From: CAMDKS01 sp964402975
GTDB lineage: Bacteria > Bdellovibrionota_B > Oligoflexia > Oligoflexales > RGVZ01
Length of the DNA: 39,519 nt
Direction: 5' to 3'
Assembly (NCBI GenBank): GCA_964402975.1
Contig: CAYOEM010000022.1
Coordinates: forward strand, 1-39,519
The notes under the pieces are model-generated. The model worked only from the letters and a program-made list of their open reading frames with translations. It was not told the DNA's origin and made no database searches. A program made the position numbers and the translations under genes. How positions within the stretch are numbered: the stretch's first letter is position 1; every line of letters starts with the position of its first letter. Of the stretch, positions 33,551 to 39,519 are shown one piece after another.

Positions 33551-34497
33551 TCGACGCGTCGAGTCTTGTTCTGAGACCGTATCCGGAGCTAAAAGCCGAG
33601 GTTAGCGGCAGCTCGCTTTCATTAACATTGCCGTGGCTTTCTATTACTGCTGACGTTGATCCGGTAGCTGACATGTTTGCTAGATTTTGCGTTCAGCATC
33701 TTCATGACCCTAGCTGTAAGAATGAAATCTCGACTTTTTTAGCCCCTTTTGCAGAGTATCCAGTTGCGTTTATGCGGTTGCGTGAATATGTCCCCGAGGA
33801 CGAAGACGAACGCTCCACTGGCTTTGACATCCTAGCCTATAGCGCGACAAGCAAAGAAGCACAGTATGACGGCATTGCTGCTTTGTCGTGTCTTCGCCGA
33901 AAGCTTCTTGTCAGTCAAGCGGCGGAAGTGGCATCAGGATCAGCCGCTCGGCGGACGTTGGGCCGAGAGGTAGCAAGAAAAGCAGTTTTTCAAAACTATT
34001 ACGTCACATCAAACTGTGACCGTATACTGGCCGCCGCAGAAAGTAAATTTGACAAGTGCGGTGATGTTTTAACGGATTTTCGCCGTGATGAGACAGGTCA
34101 CGACAAGCTTCTTAAGAGAGTGGTTGATCAAATTGGTCCCTGCCCTGGGGGCGTTCTTGAAGAAACCAAGAGAGTTGTGTCGCTATTGGAGGCTTGTGCG
34201 GAGGCAGGGATATTGCCGTTAGCTCTGGCTCTTGAGGTGTTTGAGGGTATAGAGTTTACTGTTAAAGAATCTCCCTTAGCCAATCTTGTGCGCACCAACT
34301 TTGGAGACGAAGCAGCCAGGCCTCTGCAGATCCACTATGATATTAATCGTAGCAAAAAGCACGGTCGGATTGGCCTTGAGGTTTTAAGCACCTCTCCTTT
34401 GGTCTCCAAAAGCGAGATTATGATGGCAGAGAAGCTAGCGAATGATTTCGACAGATCCCTTGCAAGTCTAAATCGCGCTATATTTGAATTCACCTAA
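33547..34497 (+). CDS. Haem-oxygenase-like (HDO/PqqC-TenA-type) protein
   Basis: The 316-residue cytoplasmic protein is all-helical by composition and has the ligand-type motifs of the haem-oxygenase-like superfamily: DFRRDETGHDKLLKRV (E182, H185), LALALEVFEGIEF (E230 or E233), and QIHYDINRSKKHGRIGLE (H263 and H272). In di-iron members the last motif is HxxxDxxH; here the spacing is longer and the Asp position reads Asn, so metal binding is uncertain. Members oxidise fatty acids, amines or peptide precursors. The GTG start has no ribosome site and depends on the four-base overlap with the upstream secreted-protein gene. A small hairpin follows its stop. Substrate unknown; the coupled gene is the obvious candidate partner. 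Confidence 0.65.
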   Translation: MIDASSLVLRPYPELKAEVSGSSLSLTLPWLSITADVDPVADMFARFCVQHLHDPSCKNEISTFLAPFAEYPVAFMRLREYVPEDEDERSTGFDILAYSATSKEAQYDGIAALSCLRRKLLVSQAAEVASGSAARRTLGREVARKAVFQNYYVTSNCDRILAAAESKFDKCGDVLTDFRRDETGHDKLLKRVVDQIGPCPGGVLEETKRVVSLLEACAEAGILPLALALEVFEGIEFTVKESPLANLVRTNFGDEAARPLQIHYDINRSKKHGRIGLEVLSTSPLVSKSEIMMAEKLANDFDRSLASLNRAIFEFT

Positions 34498-34504
34498 ACC
34501 GGAC

Positions 34505-34523
34505 AGCCCGGTTCGGGCTATTT
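34505..34523 (+). terminator. Hairpin after the haem-oxygenase-like gene
   Basis: AGCCCG-GTT-CGGGCT followed by ATTT lies eight bases after the stop. The T run is short, so termination may be partial and the next gene, starting at 34555, might be read through. Confidence 0.45.
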
Positions 34524-34554
34524 CGCATTTGATCTGAAAGAAATGGAGTGACAC

Positions 34555-35412
34555 ATGAACGTCCTGACATTAATAGCGCTAACGGCCACCTTGGGTGCCT
34601 GTAACGTGACGTCGCCACAGAAAAATGATCAACGTAAACAACCAAAAAATACAGCGCCGGAAAACTCCAATGGCAATGGTATGAAACCGGGCGATTCAAT
34701 TTGGCCGGGAGATGCGAATGCTATTCGGCCAAAACTCCTATTCCACGGCGGAGGTGGTTTAGCCGTCTTGACGGAGTCTATGCTCTGGATGGATGAAGCA
34801 AAAAACACCCTCGTCAGTAAGGGCGTCCCGGGTGAGCATATTTATTTAATTAAATATCCCCACACGAAAGACATATCTGACATCAAGGCCTCTATTGATG
34901 GATAGCTAAAATCAATATTTGCCAAGTATCCCGTTACTACTATGTACGACATATACGGGCATTCTTTGGGTGCTCCATCGTCATTTATTAGTGTGGCTGA
35001 GTTGGGTTATCTTCCCCGCGTAAGAGTCATTGTGAGCCTGTCCGGAGTGATCATGCGTCAAGACTCCATGCCACTACTTTGCTGGAAGAATAACCCTATG
35101 GGTCTTTGCGGAGATATATTTGATGTACTCGTGGGCCCTGGCGACTCCCAGTATATCTTGAATCTTCTTCGTAAAAATGACGCAGACATGAAAAGAATCC
35201 AAAAATGCAGTGTTTGGTCCCAAGAGAATGGAGCCATTACTCCAAAAAATGCAGGAGTGTTTCCTGGTGGAGTTAGCTTGGAGATGGCGCGATCATGGTG
35301 TACGAAGGAATCTGGCCTTCAAGGTGCTTACAAGTGCCATCAAAAAATGAAGGCTTATCCTGAAGTTTACGAACGAATAAAGCTAGAGTGCTTCAGGGGA
35401 AATTTGAATTAA
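34555..35412 (+). pseudogene. Lipoprotein alpha/beta hydrolase interrupted by an in-frame TAG
   Basis: Translated from 34555 the frame starts with a lipoprotein signal (lipobox LGAC, C16) and runs 116 codons to a TAG at 34903-34905, then continues in the same frame for 168 codons to the stop at 35410-35412. The first part has PKLLFHGGGGLAVLTE (the oxyanion-loop strand of alpha/beta hydrolases), the second YDIYGHSLGAPSSF (the nucleophile elbow), so neither half is a complete enzyme. No frameshift is needed. A nonsense mutation, a sequencing error or readthrough could explain it; the intact downstream frame means any mutation is recent. GGAG precedes the ATG at 34555. A restart at the ATG at 34942 would lack the first strand. 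Confidence 0.7.
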
Positions 35413-35464
35413 ATCTTTATTATTCACTTGATTCGAACGCTGACATGAAACATACCGTCATTAT

Positions 35465-36220
35465 TCATTCAAATTGTGTATTAAACCTAGCAGGATACCA
35501 GGTCTCTCGGAAGGACTTCATCCAAAGACTCAACTTGCCGTTTCGGGAGTCTCTGTAATAAATCGTTTCCTCTTCAATCGATGTAGGAATCTGCTGTGAC
35601 CAGCCAACAATGATCATGTGCGGGGAAGCGTCTGGATGATCCTTGACGGTAATGATATTAGTTGGATGAAAGCCCGCCTGCTTTCCGCGGTCCATCCACA
35701 AGGATAGACTGTCGCCAGGGAAAGAGACCCAAGCAGAGCCTTCATGGGACATCATGCGCTTCATTGATTTGTACAGGTCATCCGGCGAGAGTGACGTATT
35801 GTGTCTAGCAACAGTCCTGAGACGATCGCCTGAGGTCATGCTATTTTGAAAGTAGGGCGGATTACAAAATACAAAATCAAATCGTCCGTGAATGTCAGGC
35901 TCAAGATCCTGGGCTCGAAGTGTCAGTAGATTGATGCGTCCCTTCCATGGGGCAGATGCAAAATTCTGCCGCGCAACGGCAGCGATCTCTTGTGCTGGTT
36001 CTACGCCAGTAATCTGCACATCTGGATAACGTGCAGCCAGCATCAACGCAAGCACGCCTGTGCCACTACCGATATCCAACGCCTTTTTAGGACTGATATC
36101 ACGACCGATCAGGGCGCCGAAGACACAGCTGTCGGTGTTCACGCGCTGGCCTGATGGGGCCTGCTGCATTGAAAAATCGCGAAAATGAAATTCATCTATC
36201 GACATGAAAAAGCGTCTCAT
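35465..36220 (-). CDS. tRNA1(Val) adenine-N6 methyltransferase (TrmN6/YfiC-type)
   Basis: The 251-residue protein has the SAM-binding DIGSGTGVLALML (about 49-61), VEPAQEIA, DFVFCNPPYF (NPPY at 120-123, the amino-methyltransferase catalytic motif), and the FHFRDFSMQQAPSGQRVNTDS opening typical of YfiC. This enzyme methylates A37 of tRNA1(Val); other NPPY N6-adenine or N5-glutamine methyltransferases are the alternative, but the N-terminal FRDF-QQ pattern favours TrmN6. The exact start is unsettled: ATG at 36220 and 36205 are both possible and neither has a strong ribosome site. It is a cytoplasmic, apparently single gene. Confidence 0.82.
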   Translation of the reverse strand: MRRFFMSIDEFHFRDFSMQQAPSGQRVNTDSCVFGALIGRDISPKKALDIGSGTGVLALMLAARYPDVQITGVEPAQEIAAVARQNFASAPWKGRINLLTLRAQDLEPDIHGRFDFVFCNPPYFQNSMTSGDRLRTVARHNTSLSPDDLYKSMKRMMSHEGSAWVSFPGDSLSLWMDRGKQAGFHPTNIITVKDHPDASPHMIIVGWSQQIPTSIEEETIYYRDSRNGKLSLWMKSFRETWYPARFNTQFE

Positions 36221-36294
36221 ATTATTCAATATTAGAATTGTCGGCCGTACAGTGGTGAGTGCTCATGATGAAAATAGTAGATACTGTCCAGAAC

Positions 36295-36627
36295 CTATTC
36301 ATAGTTAGGATCGCCAAGATCCATTTGGCCGTGTTTTATTTTGTTGAAAATATAGTCGCGCGAATCTGCTGTCTCAAACACAACAGTGATTCCAGCGACA
36401 CTGTGAATCATTTCGATGGTCTCTCCGTCTTCCCCAGGGAATTTAATCTGAACTAAACCGACAGCAAAGCCTTCGCCAAGCGGTGGAAGCCCCATTTTGC
36501 TTGATTGGCGCAGCTGCATAAAAAGTCTCGAAAAAGCGGTGACATTGTCCTCTGATGGTGGATAATTTAGGCGAAATGCTGGCTTCTTGCTTTCGCCCCA
36601 CTCAAGTTTTTCCATAAAAGTTGTCAT
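36295..36627 (-). CDS. Small hypothetical protein
   Basis: The 110-residue protein starts at an ATG with GAGG seven bases upstream. It has no signal peptide or membrane segment, a basic N-terminal half (WGESKKPAFRLNYP) and an alpha/beta-like C-terminal half (AVGLVQIKFPGEDGETIEMIHSVAGITVVFETAD) ending acidic. I do not recognise a family. It is divergent from the DUF985 cupin gene (about 108 bases), and follows it with no obvious link. Confidence 0.65.
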   Translation of the reverse strand: MTTFMEKLEWGESKKPAFRLNYPPSEDNVTAFSRLFMQLRQSSKMGLPPLGEGFAVGLVQIKFPGEDGETIEMIHSVAGITVVFETADSRDYIFNKIKHGQMDLGDPNYE

Positions 36628-36735
36628 TTTGACGCCTCATTAGTTGTAGTGTGGGTATTTTAGGCAAATTTAATCACTATTTAAAGTGCTTTAATTTGTT
36701 ACAATCAGACCCCTAACAGCTAGGATCAAAAAATC

Positions 36736-37251
36736 GTGTCCCTCTCGCCGACTTGTGAAAACATTATTGACACTCTAAAAATGACCCCGCATCCCGAAGG
36801 CGGTTTTTATTCTGAGACTTATCGTTGTAGTGAATCAGTAACGCTTGAAGGTTACGGTCATCGTTCTTTGGGTACAAGTATTTATTTTCTTCTATCTAGC
36901 GGAGATGTCTCCAACTTTCATCGGCTATCATCAGACGAAATTTGGCATTTCCATCAGGGAGACCCTGTCACGGTCGTGATGATTAAACCAGACGGTCTCA
37001 TTGAAAAAGAAGTTGTAGGCTCCGTCGGTAATGGTAATGCAAGGCCCCAAATCATAATTCCCAAGAGAACATGGTTTGGTGCAATCCATGAGGGAGAGGC
37101 AGCGCATGGATACACTCTCGTGGGTTGCACAGTTACCCCGGGATTTGATTTTAGTGATTTTGAGTTAGGGACCCGTTCAAGTCTTCTTTCAGAGTTTAGC
37201 GGAGTGTCATCTCAAACAACGGACTGGATCTTTAAACTTACAAGCTCGTGA
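36736..37251 (+). CDS. DUF985 cupin protein
   Basis: The 171-residue protein has the cupin_5/DUF985 signature: MTPHPEGGFYSETYR, TSIYFLLSSGDVSNFHRLSSDEIWHFHQGDP, and PKRTWFGAIHEG and GYTLVGCTVTPGFDFSDFELG. These proteins form a small cupin barrel with unknown or varied activity; a sugar epimerase-type or oxygenase activity is not established. The metal-type residues H, E and H are kept in SNFH, DEIWHFH. The start is GTG at 36736 with AGGA about ten bases before. A terminator follows its stop. Confidence 0.88.
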   Translation: MSLSPTCENIIDTLKMTPHPEGGFYSETYRCSESVTLEGYGHRSLGTSIYFLLSSGDVSNFHRLSSDEIWHFHQGDPVTVVMIKPDGLIEKEVVGSVGNGNARPQIIIPKRTWFGAIHEGEAAHGYTLVGCTVTPGFDFSDFELGTRSSLLSEFSGVSSQTTDWIFKLTSS

Positions 37252-37310
37252 GCATTATGTTTGTAGATATTCCAGATCGGAAATTTAATTAACGCGATTA
37301 AATAAAGGTC

Positions 37311-37337
37311 CCAAAGCTTAAACTTTGGCAATTTTTT
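37311..37337 (+). terminator. Intrinsic terminator after the DUF985 gene
   Basis: CCAAAG-CTTAAA-CTTTGG followed by a run of seven T lies 60 bases beyond the stop. The remaining 170 bases to the TetR gene end contain a GGGGCGCCCC palindrome (37419-37428) and nothing else I can name. Confidence 0.6.
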
Positions 37338-37513
37338 TATTTAGGTAAAAGACCCCCAAAGCTTTCGCTTCGTGTTGCACTGAGAATTAGAATTCAAGCG
37401 TCGGAGTAGGGGGTTGACGGGGCGCCCCAGGGGATTGCTCTTCTTGGGACTTGGCTGAATTACTTCATGCCACCCATGCCCGCTGGCTATTTCCGAGACT
37501 AGATAACCCTGAT

Positions 37514-38167
37514 TCATTTATTGTTACTGGAAAAACCCAGTAACAATTTTTCAGCCAAAAACCTTGTGAACGAATCAATTTCTACGTCGGGTGCTTGGTC
37601 AATTTCTTGAAACTGTTTCTCAAAAATCAAAACCGAAGCACCATGGACAGATGACCAAATCATAAAAGACACCATGTAAAGGTTCTGTCCTTCGACAATA
37701 AAACCCTCTTTTTGGCCACGCTGAACGAGCCTGGTGAGGCATCTGAAGGCTTCCTGCCCTGCCTCGTGGACGCCAGCGAAATCGCCTTTATCAAAAAATC
37801 CACTGGTAAACATCAACCGCGCCACGTCAGGGTTTTTTAAGAAAAATTGAACGTAAGCATTAACGTGGGCATAGAATGTTTCAGGGTATGGCATTCCTCC
37901 GTTTTGATTACACTGCTGAAATGTCTCTGTTAACTGACGAAACCCATTCTCAATGAGGGCTGCTATAACGTCCTCTTTTGACGCGAAGTGACGATAGGGC
38001 GCCATATGACTCACGCCCAAATCTCGCGCAATTTCACGCATGGAGAGATCTTGTACGGGATGATGTTTTAAAAATTGCAGCGTTTTTTCTAAGACAGCAT
38101 CACGCAATCCATCGTGGTGGTAGGGTTTTTTAGGGTTCTTTCGGGACCGTGTCTCTGGTTTTATCAT
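37514..38167 (-). CDS. TetR/AcrR-family repressor, last gene of the efflux operon
   Basis: The 217-residue protein has a TetR helix-turn-helix (MREIARDLGVSHMAPYRHFASKEDVIAAL, about 43-71) and a C-terminal ligand domain with FFLKNPDVARLMFTSGFF, VQRGQKEGFI and the WSSVHGASVL motif of the WHG-type subfamily. It is encoded at the end of the efflux operon, with its ATG overlapping the TolC stop by four bases (ATGA), so it is made with the pump and probably represses the operon. A Lys/Arg-rich tail of about 15 residues precedes the HTH. The operator is not in the window, as the operon start lies beyond the right edge. Confidence 0.88.
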   Translation of the reverse strand: MIKPETRSRKNPKKPYHHDGLRDAVLEKTLQFLKHHPVQDLSMREIARDLGVSHMAPYRHFASKEDVIAALIENGFRQLTETFQQCNQNGGMPYPETFYAHVNAYVQFFLKNPDVARLMFTSGFFDKGDFAGVHEAGQEAFRCLTRLVQRGQKEGFIVEGQNLYMVSFMIWSSVHGASVLIFEKQFQEIDQAPDVEIDSFTRFLAEKLLLGFSSNNK

Positions 38168-39519
38168 TTCACGTTTTCTCCCCGCACAAACCGTTCCTCG
38201 TAGCGAAGGTGAATTTTGTCTAATCGTAGGGTCTCGATATCCCGTCGTTTTTCTTCTAGCTGAATTTCTGCTGACAGCCAGTCCCTGAGAATGACCTTAC
38301 CGCTCAAGGCATTTCGTTTGTCCTCGTCTCGTGCTTTTTTAGCCATTTCAAAATTTTCACTGGCCGCGCTCGACCGAAAATTCAGCTCTTCTCGTCGTGC
38401 AAGCAGTAGCTCCTCGTCAGCAGCTATCTGCGCTATCATTGCGTTTTGTTGGTGTCTATATTTCTCGATCTCATGACGTTGCGCAGAAATCAATGCCGAG
38501 CGGGTTCCACCTTCAAAGACCCATTCGGCAACCAGCGCCGCTTCGAGCCAACTTTTTTGGTCTAATAACCCTTGATCTGCATAATTGCGTCGCAATTTAA
38601 GGTCGACAGAGGGCAGGTAACCAAGGCGCAACGTCTTTGCTTCCATCTCTTGGGCTTTAATCATTGCGTCAAGAGCTCTCACGGATCCCCGGGAGGTGGC
38701 GAGTGACTTGCTTTTTGAGGCTTGCTGTGGGTGGTCCTCAAATTTCTCGCTAAATTTAGGATCAAGATCATCGAAGTCAGGCAAATATATCCGGATCAGC
38801 TTTCTCAATGCGTTTATTCCGGCCCTAGCCTTGAGCTGATTGGCTTGATTATCCGAAAGGGCGATTTTTATGTTCAAAAGATCACTTTTACCCCGTAGCC
38901 CCAAACCGACAAACTTGCGGACCTCTTTTTCGATTCCTAACATGGACGATTCAAGTCTTTTAAGTGAATCCATCGCGATTTTTGTCTTTTGGAACTCAAT
39001 CAGAAAAGCCGAAAGCTGCCGCTGAGTCTGATTCTCCGTTTCGTCTTGATTGGCCTGAGCAGCATTTAATAGGGCATCTTGTTTATTAAGACCGCCGAGC
39101 ATTTCTTTGGCATTAAAAATTGGCTGGGAGACTTCTATGCCGCCAATAACTTGATCTGACTTCCCGTACTTGGACACACCAAAAGGGGTGGTCGTTGTGA
39201 GGTCTTCGTAGATTTTTTTCCTTTCAATCTTTGCGCCAATTTTCGGGAAAAATGTCCCGCGAAAGTGAGCTCGGTTGAACGCTTCAGCTTTTTCCGTGTC
39301 GGCTCTTGCCGCGAGCGCACTATGTGACTTGCTACCGGCGTCGATTAAGGCGTCATCAAACCCATACACCTTCGCTTGGCTTTCGCTAGCAGGTAGCGAT
39401 ATTCCCAAAACTGCTACCATCACCACCGTCGAAACGACGGCGCTCATCGTTGGCTTCGCAGATCCTCGGCGAAAGAATAACGTGTAAAGAGCTGGAACAA
39501 AGACCAATGTGATCAACGT
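38164..39519 (-). CDS. Partial: RND permease C-terminus fused in frame to a TolC-family protein
   Basis: The reading frame is open to the window edge. Its first visible residues, ITLVFVPALYTLFFRRG, are the ending of the last membrane helix of an RND (AcrB-type) permease. With no stop, the frame continues into a signal-peptide-like segment (MSAVVSTVVMVAVLGISLPASESQAK) and then a TolC-like domain of about 410 residues with long helical stretches, IGAKIERKK, VSQPIFNAKE and GYLPSVDLKL. Either one long permease-TolC fusion is made, or the TolC part also starts at the ATG at 39447, where a GAGGA sits rather far away (about 14 bases). The TolC part should be the outer-membrane channel of a tripartite pump. 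Its stop overlaps the TetR start. Confidence 0.8.
   Translation of the reverse strand, partial: TLITLVFVPALYTLFFRRGSAKPTMSAVVSTVVMVAVLGISLPASESQAKVYGFDDALIDAGSKSHSALAARADTEKAEAFNRAHFRGTFFPKIGAKIERKKIYEDLTTTTPFGVSKYGKSDQVIGGIEVSQPIFNAKEMLGGLNKQDALLNAAQANQDETENQTQRQLSAFLIEFQKTKIAMDSLKRLESSMLGIEKEVRKFVGLGLRGKSDLLNIKIALSDNQANQLKARAGINALRKLIRIYLPDFDDLDPKFSEKFEDHPQQASKSKSLATSRGSVRALDAMIKAQEMEAKTLRLGYLPSVDLKLRRNYADQGLLDQKSWLEAALVAEWVFEGGTRSALISAQRHEIEKYRHQQNAMIAQIAADEELLLARREELNFRSSAASENFEMAKKARDEDKRNALSGKVILRDWLSAEIQLEEKRRDIETLRLDKIHLRYEERFVRGENVK

Noticed and set aside
34903..34905. TAG read as pyrrolysine or another recoded residue
   Set aside because: No pyl gene or downstream insertion element is visible; mutation or error is simpler.
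37419..37428. GGGGCGCCCC palindrome as a regulatory site
   Set aside because: A ten-base GC palindrome alone, distant from a promoter, is not enough evidence.
1..39519. CRISPR arrays, tRNA, rRNA, insertion sequences
   Set aside because: No regularly spaced repeats, cloverleaf-type sequence or transposase frame was seen.

Overview
The window looks like chromosomal DNA of a Gram-negative bacterium, most likely a Bdellovibrionota/Oligoflexia-type organism. The evidence is a TIGR02147-type regulator (a family expanded in Bdellovibrio-like bacteria and Fibrobacter), a lone flagellin, a HAMP/SpoIIE-type phosphatase, a TonB-like protein, an RND/TolC efflux operon, and eight proteins or remnants with lipobox signal peptides. 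Base composition is near 50% GC and uniform by eye. I see no rRNA, tRNA, CRISPR, insertion sequence or prophage. The taxonomic call is inference from gene content.

Layout. 49-2635 (minus): three overlapping genes, namely an unknown protein, an intact metallo-beta-lactamase-fold hydrolase and a paralogue that has lost its metal ligands. 2762-5084: divergent pgsA and nadB. 5117-8068 (minus): a zinc-ribbon protein, then a SpoIIE-type phosphatase overlapping a periplasmic binding protein. 8329-10956: an App1-like HAD phosphatase, flagellin and a small YvlD-like membrane protein. 10961-15756: envelope genes (exported protein, Blc-like lipocalin, AI-2E-type permease, large Gly/Ser-rich lipoprotein, SOUL lipoprotein). 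15866-19784: a ZIP transporter followed by a 979-residue fusion of acyl carrier protein, fatty acyl-AMP ligase and PlsC acyltransferase. 19807-23495 (minus): soluble histidine kinase, TIGR02147 regulator and Ig-like lipoprotein, with GTTTAC motifs clustered in both upstream regions. 23855-26854: an unlisted 58-residue basic protein with its own terminator, an aldehyde dehydrogenase and a triple-DUF1036 secreted protein. 26921-32937: LytM peptidase, small membrane proteins, class 3 lipase, a REP-like inverted-repeat element, secreted proteins, an outer-membrane-type protein and a TonB-like protein. 33173-35412: a secreted cysteine protein overlapping a haem-oxygenase-like enzyme, then a lipoprotein hydrolase split by an in-frame TAG. 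35465-39519: TrmN6-type methyltransferase, DUF985 cupin and an efflux operon in which RND permease sequence runs in frame into TolC, followed by an overlapping TetR gene.

Themes. Most of the window is envelope biology: lipid synthesis and remodelling (pgsA, the ACP-ligase-PlsC fusion, App1-like phosphatase, lipase), lipoproteins, cell-wall peptidase and efflux. The strongest candidates for undescribed biology are the three-domain acyl-transfer enzyme, the histidine kinase/TIGR02147/lipoprotein locus with its shared motif, the secreted-protein/haem-oxygenase-like pair, the active/dead MBL pair and the RND-TolC fusion. Function calls rest on motifs read by eye; no database search was possible.
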